Source: an uncultured Subdoligranulum sp.
GTDB lineage: Bacteria > Bacillota > Clostridia > Oscillospirales > Ruminococcaceae
Length of the DNA stretch: 64,000 nucleotides
Direction of reading: 5' to 3'
NCBI RefSeq assembly: GCF_963931595.1
Contig: NZ_OZ007030.1
Span: forward strand, 674,481 to 738,480
Shown: piece by piece, positions 56,508-64,000 of the stretch
Position numbering within the stretch: the first letter of the stretch is position 1
Layout: every line of letters starts with the position of its first letter
Position numbers and translations under genes: made by a program
Notes under the pieces: generated by a model
What the model saw: the letters and a program-made list of their open reading frames with translations, nothing else
The model's database searches: none
What the model was told of the DNA's origin: nothing

Positions 56508-56550
56508 CCCTGCGTAAGGTGTAAAAAGTACCTTGCGTGGGGCTTTTTTG
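56508..56550 (+). terminator. Terminator after the SGNH hydrolase
   Basis: CCCTGCGTAAGGT pairs with ACCTTGCGTGGGG through some G-U pairs; CTTTTTTG follows. Confidence 0.8.
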
Positions 56551-56645
56551 TATAACAATACAACATTGTAACAAGACGTGTGTCGAATTTGCACAAATCA
56601 TAAAAGACAGGGCAGAAATTTTTAGAGGTTTATTACAGAAAAAAC

Positions 56646-56674
56646 TTGAAATTCATTCCTGAAACAGGTAATAT
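56646..56674 (+). promoter_or_regulatory. Promoter of the glg operon
   Basis: TTGAAA (56646) and TAATAT (56669) with a 17-base spacer, 58 bases before glgB. An alternative -10, TATAGT at 56672, would give a 20-base spacer. Confidence 0.65.
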
Positions 56675-56731
56675 AGTAATAGCCAAATACATGGGACTGC
56701 GTATAAACGCAGCCTAAAAGGGGAGATCACG

Positions 56732-58747
56732 TTGAAGCAAGGCAAACAGACACCCAAGAGTTCTGACTTGCCCATTTATTTGTTCCGTCAGGGCAATAAT
56801 CAGGAAGCATACCGGTATTTCGGTGCGCATCTTTGCGAGCAGGACGGCCAGGCCGGCGCAGTGTTCCGTGTCTGGGCGCCCCATGCCAACGCAGTCGCGG
56901 TCGTGGGCGATTTCAACAACTGGGCGCCGGGGGACCATCCGATGCAGAAGGTGGCCGACGGCATCTGGGAGCTGTTCATTCCGGGCATCAAGGAATACGA
57001 TGTCTATAAATACTGCATCACCACCGCTGCGGATGAGCTGATTTACAAGGCGGACCCCTATGCCTTCCATACCGAGACCCGGCCTTCCAACGGCAGCAAG
57101 GTCTACGATATCGAAGGGTATCCCTGGGGGGATGACGCCTGGAACAAGGCGGAGGAAAAGCGGGATGTCATCAACAGCCCGATGTCCATTTACGAGCTGC
57201 AGGCCGGCAGCTGGAAGATGAAGGATCCCGAGAACGGGGTGCCCTACAACTATTCCGAACTGGCCGACCAGCTGGTACCCTACATAAAGGAGATGGGCTA
57301 CACCCATGTGGAATTGCTGCCCATCACCGAGTATCCCTTTGACGGCAGCTGGGGCTATCAGGTTACGGGCTATTTTGCGCCCACCAGCCGGTACGGCACG
57401 CCCAAGGACTTCATGGCCTTTGTGGACAAGCTGCACCAGGCGGGCATCGGCGTGATTCTGGACTGGGTCCCGGCCCACTTCCCGAAGGACGCCTACGGTC
57501 TGTACATGTTTGACGGCGCCCCCTGCTATGAGGACCCCAACCCCCGCCGCGGCGAGCACAAGGAATGGGGCACGATGGTCTTCAACTACGGCATGAACGA
57601 GGTGGCCAGCTTCCTGATGTCCAGCGCCATGTTCTGGATCGAGAAGTACCATGTGGACGGCCTGCGGGTGGATGCCGTGGCCAGCATGCTGTACCTGGAC
57701 TACAACCGCCGCGACGGCGAGTGGGAGCAGAATGTGAAGGGCGGCAAGGAGAACCTGGAAGCCATCGCCTTCCTGCAGAAACTGAACACCGCCGTGCTGA
57801 CCCGCCACCCCCACAAGATGATGATTGCCGAGGAATCCACGGCCTGGCCGCTGGTGACCAAACCGGCGGCGGACGGCGGCCTGGGCTTCAACTTCAAGTG
57901 GAACATGGGCTGGATGAACGACATGCTCAGCTACATGAAGACCGACCCGCTGTTCCGTGCCGGCAACCACGGCAAGGTGACCTTCAGCTTCTTCTATGCC
58001 TTCAGCGAGAATTTTGTGCTGCCCATCAGCCACGACGAGGTGGTGCACGGCAAGTGCAGCCTCATCAACAAGATGCCCGGCGATTACGAGGAAAAGTTCG
58101 CCAACTTGCGCACCTTCTATGGCTACATGATGGCCCATCCCGGCAAGAAGCTGCTCTTCATGGGGCAGGAGTTCGGCCAGTTCATCGAGTGGGACGAGAA
58201 GAAGCAGCTGGACTGGATGCTGCTGGGCTACGACAAGCACCGCCAGCTCCAGAGCTATGTGAAGGATCTGAACCACTTCTACCGCGATACGCCGGCCATG
58301 TGGCAGGTGGATTACAGCTGGGAAGGGTTCCAGTGGATCGTGCCGGATGACAACCAGCAGAGCGTCATCGCGTTCCTGCGCCGGGATGCCGAGGGCAAGA
58401 TGATCATGATCGTCTGCAACTTCAACCCGGTGCTGCGGGAGAATTACGAGATGGGCGTGCCCAATCCCGGCAGCTACAAGGAGATCCTCAACTCGGATGA
58501 TCCCAAGTACGGCGGTTCCGGCGTGACCAACGGCACGGTGCGCAGCAAGAAGGGCGAGATGCACGGCTTTGAGCAGCATGTCTCGCTGACGCTGCCGCCG
58601 CTGTCCACCATGTACTTCCAGGTCCCGGCGGCCCGCAAGCCCCGCGCCCAGAAGGAGGAGGCTGCGCCGGCCAAAGCGCCTGCCAAGGCCAAAAAGGCAA
58701 CCACTGCCAAGCGCACCCGCACTACCAAAGCCAAACCGCAGGCCTAA
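56732..58747 (+). CDS. glgB: 1,4-alpha-glucan branching enzyme with Lys/Ala-rich tail
   Basis: 671 residues from TTG 56732 behind AAAAGGGGAG. CBM48 lies at about 35-130 ('VFRVWAPHANAVAVVGDFNN') and the GH13 barrel at 150-540, with nucleophile Asp near 313 ('VDGLRVDAVASML'), acid/base Glu near 366 ('MIAEESTAWP') and 'LPISHDEVVHGK'. A C-terminal beta domain follows. It forms alpha-1,6 branches in glycogen. The last 40 residues ('KAPAKAKKATTAKRTRTTKA') are an extra Lys/Ala/Thr tail not part of the enzyme fold and similar in style to the lectin-like protein at 35485. First gene of the glycogen operon. Confidence 0.97.
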   Translation: MKQGKQTPKSSDLPIYLFRQGNNQEAYRYFGAHLCEQDGQAGAVFRVWAPHANAVAVVGDFNNWAPGDHPMQKVADGIWELFIPGIKEYDVYKYCITTAADELIYKADPYAFHTETRPSNGSKVYDIEGYPWGDDAWNKAEEKRDVINSPMSIYELQAGSWKMKDPENGVPYNYSELADQLVPYIKEMGYTHVELLPITEYPFDGSWGYQVTGYFAPTSRYGTPKDFMAFVDKLHQAGIGVILDWVPAHFPKDAYGLYMFDGAPCYEDPNPRRGEHKEWGTMVFNYGMNEVASFLMSSAMFWIEKYHVDGLRVDAVASMLYLDYNRRDGEWEQNVKGGKENLEAIAFLQKLNTAVLTRHPHKMMIAEESTAWPLVTKPAADGGLGFNFKWNMGWMNDMLSYMKTDPLFRAGNHGKVTFSFFYAFSENFVLPISHDEVVHGKCSLINKMPGDYEEKFANLRTFYGYMMAHPGKKLLFMGQEFGQFIEWDEKKQLDWMLLGYDKHRQLQSYVKDLNHFYRDTPAMWQVDYSWEGFQWIVPDDNQQSVIAFLRRDAEGKMIMIVCNFNPVLRENYEMGVPNPGSYKEILNSDDPKYGGSGVTNGTVRSKKGEMHGFEQHVSLTLPPLSTMYFQVPAARKPRAQKEEAAPAKAPAKAKKATTAKRTRTTKAKPQA

Positions 58748-58829
58748 GCGGCTCCTGCGTGATGGATAGATCGCATACCCAGAGTCTAGAAGAAATGGCG
58801 TAAGCCAGAAATTTAAGGGGAGAAATCTT

Positions 58830-60053
58830 ATGGCAAAAGAAATGATCGCAATGATCCTGGCCGGCGGCCAGGGATCGCGCCTGTATGCGCTGACCCAAAA
58901 GCTCGCCAAGCCTGCAGTTCCGTTTGGCGGAAAGTATCGTATCATCGACTTCCCGCTGTCCAACTGCGTCAACTCCGACATTGATACGGTGGGCATCCTG
59001 ACCCAGTATCAGCCGCTGGTCCTGAACGAGTACATCGGCAACGGCCAGCCGTGGGACCTGGACCGCCTGCATGGCGGCGTCCATGTGCTGCCGCCCTACC
59101 AGCAGGCCTCCGGCTCCGACTGGTACAAGGGCACGGCCAACGCGATCTATCAGAATATTTCCTTCATCGACCGGTATGATCCCAAGTATGTGATCATCCT
59201 GTCCGGTGACCAGATCTGCAAACAGGATTACTCCGACTTCCTGCGCTTCCACAAGGAGAAGGACGCCGAGTTCTCGGTGGCCGTCATGGAAGTGCCCTGG
59301 AGCGAGGCTTCCCGCTTCGGCCTGATGGTTACCGACGAGAACGACAAGATCAACGAGTTCCAGGAGAAGCCGAAGAACCCGAAGTCCAACCTGGCTTCCA
59401 TGGGCATCTACATCTTCAACTGGGACATCCTGAAGAAGTACCTCACCGAGGACGAAGCCGATCCCAACTCCGAGAACGACTTCGGCAAGAACGTCATCCC
59501 CAACCTGCTGCGTGACGGCCGCCGTATGTACGCCTATCACTTCAGCGGCTACTGGAAGGACGTGGGCACCATCTCCAGCCTGTGGCAGGCCAACATGGAG
59601 GTGCTGGACCCCAGCCACTCCGGCATCAACCTGTTTGATGAAAACTGGAAGATCTACTCCCGTAACTCGGGCAAACCCTGCCAGCGCATCGGCAACGACG
59701 CGACCATCGTGAACTCGATGATCTCGGAAGGCTGCCGCGTGGACGGTACGGTCAACAACTCCATCCTGTTCCCCGGCGTCGTCGTGGAAAAGGGCGCCAC
59801 GGTGGAAGCTGCCGTGGTGATGGGCGGTACCGTGATCAAGGCGGGCGCCAGCGTCAAGCACTGCATCGTGGCGGAAAATGTCACGATCGAGGAGGGCGCT
59901 ACTGTGGGCGCCATGCCCGAGGGAGGCCTGAACATCGCCGAACCCGGTGATGTCGCCACCGTCGGCTCCGATGTGGTCATCGGCAAGGGCGCGACGGTCG
60001 GCCCCAAAGCAATGGTCTCCAGCGATGTAAAGGATGGTGAGGAACAATGGTAA
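58830..60053 (+). CDS. glgC: Glucose-1-phosphate adenylyltransferase, catalytic subunit
   Basis: 407 residues. The nucleotidyltransferase motif '[20 protein letters not shown]' is complete. The substrate loops 'GTANAIYQN' and '[20 protein letters not shown]' follow, then a C-terminal left-handed beta-helix. It makes ADP-glucose from glucose-1-phosphate and ATP, the committed step of glycogen synthesis. AAGGGGAGA precedes the ATG, and the 3' end overlaps glgD by seven bases. In Firmicutes GlgC and GlgD form a mixed enzyme. Confidence 0.98.
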   Translation: MAKEMIAMILAGGQGSRLYALTQKLAKPAVPFGGKYRIIDFPLSNCVNSDIDTVGILTQYQPLVLNEYIGNGQPWDLDRLHGGVHVLPPYQQASGSDWYKGTANAIYQNISFIDRYDPKYVIILSGDQICKQDYSDFLRFHKEKDAEFSVAVMEVPWSEASRFGLMVTDENDKINEFQEKPKNPKSNLASMGIYIFNWDILKKYLTEDEADPNSENDFGKNVIPNLLRDGRRMYAYHFSGYWKDVGTISSLWQANMEVLDPSHSGINLFDENWKIYSRNSGKPCQRIGNDATIVNSMISEGCRVDGTVNNSILFPGVVVEKGATVEAAVVMGGTVIKAGASVKHCIVAENVTIEEGATVGAMPEGGLNIAEPGDVATVGSDVVIGKGATVGPKAMVSSDVKDGEEQW

Positions 60054-61171
60054 ACAGCAACATCAACGCTCTCGGCGTCGTTTTCGCCAACACCTATGAT
60101 AATCTTGTTCCCGAACTGGTGGCGGAGCGCACGATGGCCTCCATTCCGTTCGGCGGCCGTTATCGTCTGATCGACTTCACGCTGTCCAGCATGGCCAACG
60201 CCGGCATCGACAACGTATCGATCATTGTCCGTAAGAACTACCACTCCCTGATGGACCACCTGGGCGCCGGCCGTGAATGGGACCTGACCCGCAAGCGCGG
60301 CGGTCTGAACATTGTGCCTCCCTTTGCCGAGCGCAGCGTCAAGATGTACTCCGGCCGTGTGGACGCCATCGAGAGCATCCTCTCCTGGCTGGAAGCCCAG
60401 AAGGAGCGGTATGTGATCCTGTCGGATTCCTACATTGCCGTCAACTTTGACTTCGGCAAGCTGGTCGAAGAGCATGTGGCCAGCGGCGCCGATGTGACGA
60501 TGGTCTACAACCGTGCCCCCATCCCCGAGGGTGCCCGCAGCGACAACTACACCATCCGGGTGGACGATGACGGCCGCGTGGCCGAGATCCTGTCCAATGA
60601 CTACCGTCTGGGTGAGCAGAACCTGTCGATGAACATGTATGTCATCGAGCGGGAGAGCCTGATCCACCTGATCCATGACGCGTCGGTCCGGGGCCTTGTC
60701 TACTTTGAGCGGGATATCCTGGCGCGAAACCTCAAGCTGCTCAACGTCCATGCCTTTGAGTTCAAGGGCTATGTGGCGCGCATCTCGGATATGAAGAGCT
60801 ACTTCGACGAGAATATGCGGCTGCTGGAGCCCGGCAGCATGGAAGCGCTGTTCGGCGGTGCCCCCATCTACACCAAGATTCGTGACGATAACCCCACGCG
60901 GTACCTGGAAGGCAGCACGGTGAAGAACAGCCTGCTGGCCGACGGCTGCGTCATTGAAGGCACCGTGGAGAACTGCGTGCTGTTCCGTGGCTGCCAGGTC
61001 AAGAAGGGCGCCGTGGTCAGAAACTGCGTGCTGATGCAGGATACCGTGGTGGAGCCGGACAGTGTGGTGGAATATGTGGTCACCGACAAGAACGTGCACA
61101 TCACCGAGGGCAAGAAGCTGACCGGTACCGATACCTTCCCGGTCTTCATTGCCAAGAACCACAGCGTATAA
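60047..61171 (+). CDS. glgD: Glucose-1-phosphate adenylyltransferase-like subunit GlgD
   Basis: 374 residues, clearly related to GlgC ('[20 protein letters not shown]'). The pyrophosphorylase G-G-x-G-x-R-L motif is replaced by '[20 protein letters not shown]', so it is the regulatory or helper subunit. It carries a C-terminal beta-helix. In Bacillus and Ruminococcus-type bacteria GlgD raises the activity of GlgC in a heterotetramer. It starts inside the end of glgC, which favours equal production. A terminator-like hairpin follows before glgA. Confidence 0.95.
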   Translation: MVNSNINALGVVFANTYDNLVPELVAERTMASIPFGGRYRLIDFTLSSMANAGIDNVSIIVRKNYHSLMDHLGAGREWDLTRKRGGLNIVPPFAERSVKMYSGRVDAIESILSWLEAQKERYVILSDSYIAVNFDFGKLVEEHVASGADVTMVYNRAPIPEGARSDNYTIRVDDDGRVAEILSNDYRLGEQNLSMNMYVIERESLIHLIHDASVRGLVYFERDILARNLKLLNVHAFEFKGYVARISDMKSYFDENMRLLEPGSMEALFGGAPIYTKIRDDNPTRYLEGSTVKNSLLADGCVIEGTVENCVLFRGCQVKKGAVVRNCVLMQDTVVEPDSVVEYVVTDKNVHITEGKKLTGTDTFPVFIAKNHSV

Positions 61172-61218
61172 GAGCTCATAGAGGCTGTTCTCCTTCTCCC
61201 CGGAAACATGCCTGGATG

Positions 61219-61263
61219 AGAGGGACGGGGAGACCGTACAGTCTGCCCGTCCCTCTATTTTTT
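61219..61263 (+). terminator. Terminator or attenuator between glgD and glgA
   Basis: AGAGGGACGGG and CCCGTCCCTCT form a perfect 11-base stem around a loop that can itself fold (AGAC/GTCT), followed by ATTTTTTG. It lies only 30 bases before the glgA start, so part of the transcripts probably ends here and glgA may be made at a lower level. Confidence 0.82.
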
Positions 61264-61293
61264 GAATCAAACCCCATCTGGATGGAGGTGCTT

Positions 61294-62712
61294 ATGAAAA
61301 TTTTATATGCGGCCAGTGAGGCTGCTCCGTTTGCCAAGTCCGGCGGTCTGGCGGATGTGGCGGGCGCGCTGCCCAAGGCACTGGTCAAGGACGGGATCGA
61401 CTGTCGCGTGGTCATGCCCCTGTACGGCGATCTGAAATTCAAGGATACCCTGACCTATGTCACCAACTTCAGCGTGCCGGTGGGCTGGCGCAGCCAGTAC
61501 TGCGGCCTGTTCAAGGCGGAACGGGACGGTGTTGTCTTCTATTTCATCGACAACGAGTATTACTTCAAGCGCAGCGGCCTGTACGGCTTCTACGATGACG
61601 GCGAGCGGTTCGCCTTCTTCTCCCGCGCCATTCTGGAGATGCTGTTCTACACCGACTTTGAGCCGGATATCATCAACTGCAACGACTGGCAGACGGCTTT
61701 GACGCCCGTCTATCTGAACCTGTATTACCGTCATCTGGACAAGTTCAGCCGCATCAAGACGGTGTTCACTATCCACAACATTGCCTATCAGGGCAAGTAT
61801 GGTCTGGACATTCTGGAGGACACCTGCGGCATCGGCGCGCGGGATGCCCACGTGGTGGAGTATGATGGGTGCGCCAACTTCATGAAGGGCGCCATCGAGA
61901 CGGCCGACAAGGTCACCACCGTCAGCCCGACCTATGCCCAGGAAATCCTGGATCCCTGGTTCAGCCACGGACTGGACGGTCTGCTGCGCCAGAAGCAGTA
62001 CAAGACCTGCGGCATCCTCAACGGCATCGACGTGGATGTCTTCAACCCCGCCACCGATCCCGATATTGCCAAGAACTACGACGTGAATACCGTTGCGGAG
62101 GGCAAGGCTGTCTGCAAGGCCGCCCTTCAGGACGAGATGAACCTGCACAAGGACGGCAGCCCCGTCATGGCCATGGTCACCCGACTGGTGGGCCACAAGG
62201 GCGTGGACCTGGTCCGCGCCATCGCCGAGGGCCTGCTGCAGCAGGGCATCGAACTGGTGGTGCTGGGTTCCGGCGAGGCACAGTACGAGAACTTCTTCAA
62301 TGAACTCTGCGCCCGCAATCCGGGCCGTGTGGGTGTGTACATCGGATTCAATGCCCATCTGGCCCAGCGCATCTACGCCGGCGCCGACATGTTCCTGATG
62401 CCTTCCCGCTCGGAGCCCTGCGGCCTGGCGCAGATGGTTTCCTGCCGGTACGGCACCATTCCCATCGTCCGGGAGACCGGCGGCCTGAAGGATTCCATCC
62501 ACGACTCCGGAGATGGCTTCGGCAATGGCTTCACCTTCGCCAACTACAATGCCCATGAACTGTATGAGGCATGCTGGCGCGCCAAGGAGGGCTACTGGCA
62601 GAAGGACGGCTGGCCGATCCTGGTCCGCCGTGCCATGGAATGCGACTTCAGCTGGGCTAATTCTGCCAAGAGCTACGAGGGCCTCTACAATGAGGTAGTC
62701 AACCTCTGGTAA
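61294..62712 (+). CDS. glgA: Glycogen synthase (ADP-glucose, GT5)
   Basis: 472 residues from ATG 61294 with GGAGG six bases upstream; an upstream in-frame start at 61216 lies in the hairpin. The ADP-glucose motif is 'AAPFAKSGGLADVAGALPKA' (K-S-G-G-L, residues 15-19). The GT-B donor site has 'TRLVGHKGVDLVRAI' and 'MPSRSEPCGLAQMVSCRYG'. It elongates alpha-1,4-glucan chains from ADP-glucose made by GlgC/GlgD, with branching by GlgB. No glgP or debranching gene is in this operon. Confidence 0.98.
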   Translation: MKILYAASEAAPFAKSGGLADVAGALPKALVKDGIDCRVVMPLYGDLKFKDTLTYVTNFSVPVGWRSQYCGLFKAERDGVVFYFIDNEYYFKRSGLYGFYDDGERFAFFSRAILEMLFYTDFEPDIINCNDWQTALTPVYLNLYYRHLDKFSRIKTVFTIHNIAYQGKYGLDILEDTCGIGARDAHVVEYDGCANFMKGAIETADKVTTVSPTYAQEILDPWFSHGLDGLLRQKQYKTCGILNGIDVDVFNPATDPDIAKNYDVNTVAEGKAVCKAALQDEMNLHKDGSPVMAMVTRLVGHKGVDLVRAIAEGLLQQGIELVVLGSGEAQYENFFNELCARNPGRVGVYIGFNAHLAQRIYAGADMFLMPSRSEPCGLAQMVSCRYGTIPIVRETGGLKDSIHDSGDGFGNGFTFANYNAHELYEACWRAKEGYWQKDGWPILVRRAMECDFSWANSAKSYEGLYNEVVNLW

Positions 62713-62747
62713 GAAAGCGCTGAACGGCGGATTTCACAAATGTTTCA

Positions 62748-62778
62748 AAAACCGGCGGGGAAACCCGCCGGTTTTTTC
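62748..62778 (+). terminator. Terminator of the glg operon
   Basis: AAACCGGCGGG / CCCGCCGGTTT with loop GAAA, followed by TTTC. Confidence 0.93.
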
Positions 62779-62841
62779 TTGCGCTTTTCACAAAATTGTT
62801 CTATTTTAGAATAAAAAGTATTTGTACGGATCAGAAACAGA

Positions 62842-63681
62842 ATGAGTGTGAAAAGGATGAACAACAGGCGGTGGAGGGGACTTGTCCCGGCGGGGATCCT
62901 GCTGGTGGTCCTGTCGGGATGCGGCGCCACGGCGATGATCCCGTCTACAGGGTCGGCCACGGCTGAGACCGCTGCAAAGGGTTCCGGCAGTCAGATGGAG
63001 ACGATGGACCCGGAAAAGCTGTTGCAGGAGGATGTCTGGCCGGTGCTGTCGGTGCTGGAAGGCACGGCGGAGACAGCGGTATGGCTGCCCTTTGAGGCGA
63101 AGCTGGAAGTGGAAAACATTGACCAGAATCCGGAACTGCCCAACGGCTGTGAGATCACCTCGGCGGCCATCGTGCTGAATTACCTGGGCTTTGAGGTAGA
63201 CAAGGTCACGTTGGCGGAAGAATATCTGCCCCGGTGCGTGCCCTATTGGGAGGCCGATCCCCGGGTGGAGTTCATGGGCAACCCGGAGGACGAACTGGCC
63301 TTTTACTGCCTGCCCGAAGCGGTGGTCACGGCGGTGAATGACTATCTGGAGGATGTGGATGCCGGCTACACAGCGGTGGACATCAGCGGCTCGGCGGTGG
63401 AAGAACTGTACCAGTGGGTGGCGGGCGGATACCCGGTGATGGTGTGGACCACCCGGGCCTTCAGCGAACCGCTGTACAACGACACCTTCCTGCTGCCCGA
63501 CGGGGGCCGTCCCTACAGCAACTCCCACTGTCTGGTGCTGACGGGGTATGACGACGATACCTGCTATCTGGCGGACCCCATGCTGGAGGTGGAGACGGTG
63601 GAGCGGGAGCGCTTTGCCGAGAGTTACCTGGAACGCGGGCAGTACGCGGTGGTCATCGTGCCCACCGAACTGGCAGAGTAA
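62842..63681 (+). CDS. Lipoprotein with C39-like peptidase domain
   Basis: 279 residues. A signal peptide with lipobox 'LVVLSGCGAT' (Cys27) is followed by a Ser/Thr/Ala-rich linker to about residue 65, then a peptidase C39-like fold. The catalytic Cys is in 'LPNGCEITSAAIVLNYLGF', His in 'YSNSHCLVLTGYDDDT', and Asp in 'CYLADPMLE'. It is anchored to the outside of the membrane. Unlike C39 domains of bacteriocin exporters it stands alone, so it may cut or bind peptides or cell-wall bridges. No substrate gene is adjacent. Ribosome-binding site weak. Confidence 0.88.
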   Translation: MSVKRMNNRRWRGLVPAGILLVVLSGCGATAMIPSTGSATAETAAKGSGSQMETMDPEKLLQEDVWPVLSVLEGTAETAVWLPFEAKLEVENIDQNPELPNGCEITSAAIVLNYLGFEVDKVTLAEEYLPRCVPYWEADPRVEFMGNPEDELAFYCLPEAVVTAVNDYLEDVDAGYTAVDISGSAVEELYQWVAGGYPVMVWTTRAFSEPLYNDTFLLPDGGRPYSNSHCLVLTGYDDDTCYLADPMLEVETVERERFAESYLERGQYAVVIVPTELAE

Positions 63682-63684
63682 TAA

Positions 63685-63726
63685 AACAACCGGGCGGAAG
63701 ACGTAAGCCTTCTGCCCGGTTGCTTG
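63685..63726. terminator. Bidirectional terminator between convergent genes
   Basis: CAACCGGGCGGAAG and CTTCTGCCCGGTTG pair with one mismatch. A T-rich stretch follows on the minus strand (TTGTTTTATT), a weaker one on the plus strand. Confidence 0.85.
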
Positions 63727-63729
63727 CAT

Positions 63730-64000
<271 letters not shown>

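Noticed and set aside
52642..62556. Large antisense frames over the HAD/exonuclease, SGNH and glg genes
   Set aside because: All are mirror frames of identified genes with catalytic motifs; their compositions are typical of antisense translation.

Overview
The window comes from a moderately GC-rich, spore-lineage Firmicute of the Oscillospiraceae/Ruminococcaceae. The grounds are the 16S rRNA text (Subdoligranulum/Gemmiger/Faecalibacterium-like by eye), a spoIIAA-spoIIAB-sigF operon, a GlgC/GlgD glycogen operon, and Firmicutes-type T-box and yybP-ykoY leaders. The genus is an inference; a 16S search would settle it.

Bases 1-18000 are one long plus-strand surface-polysaccharide locus. It holds four GT4-like glycosyltransferases, a GT56 (WecF-like) transferase, a Wzx-type flippase, three hexapeptide acyltransferases, a DegT/DnrJ aminotransferase, UDP-glucose dehydrogenase plus UDP-glucuronate epimerase, and five membrane proteins resembling GT-C enzymes. 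A two-gene membrane module occurs twice (9957-11876 and 16119-17983), the first copy AT-rich and the second GC-rich. The locus ends in a recombination junction with a penicillin-binding-protein fragment.

Bases 18000-25450 are a decaying zone: the PBP fragment, an IS21-family element, a 3'-truncated IS256-family element fused into a frameshifted pepD remnant, two small intact genes (one PqqD-like), and the C-terminal third of an OPT peptide transporter.

Bases 25600-43800 are mostly core and transport genes. They include a MacB-like ATPase with a giant FtsX permease, a MarR regulator with a heterodimeric ABC exporter, an intracellular ricin-type lectin with a histone-H1-like tail, valS with a T-box leader and an HD-domain gene, vanZ-folC, and the sigma-F operon.

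Bases 43860-49880 hold a complete rRNA operon: three tandem promoters, 16S, tRNA-Ala, tRNA-Ile, 23S, 5S, tRNA-Glu and a terminator. Both RNase III processing stems are readable.

Bases 49900-64000 contain a cupin gene with a MerR-type promoter, a membrane-anchored XRE regulator, mntP under a manganese riboswitch, a HAD phosphatase followed by an exonuclease, degV, an SGNH hydrolase, the glgB-glgC-glgD-glgA operon, a C39-like lipoprotein and a partial uridine kinase. The strongest leads for new biology are the lectin/H1-tail protein with a similar tail on GlgB, the duplicated and split GT-C-like module, and the MerR-type operator with no MerR gene beside it. No CRISPR array, prophage or integrase was seen.
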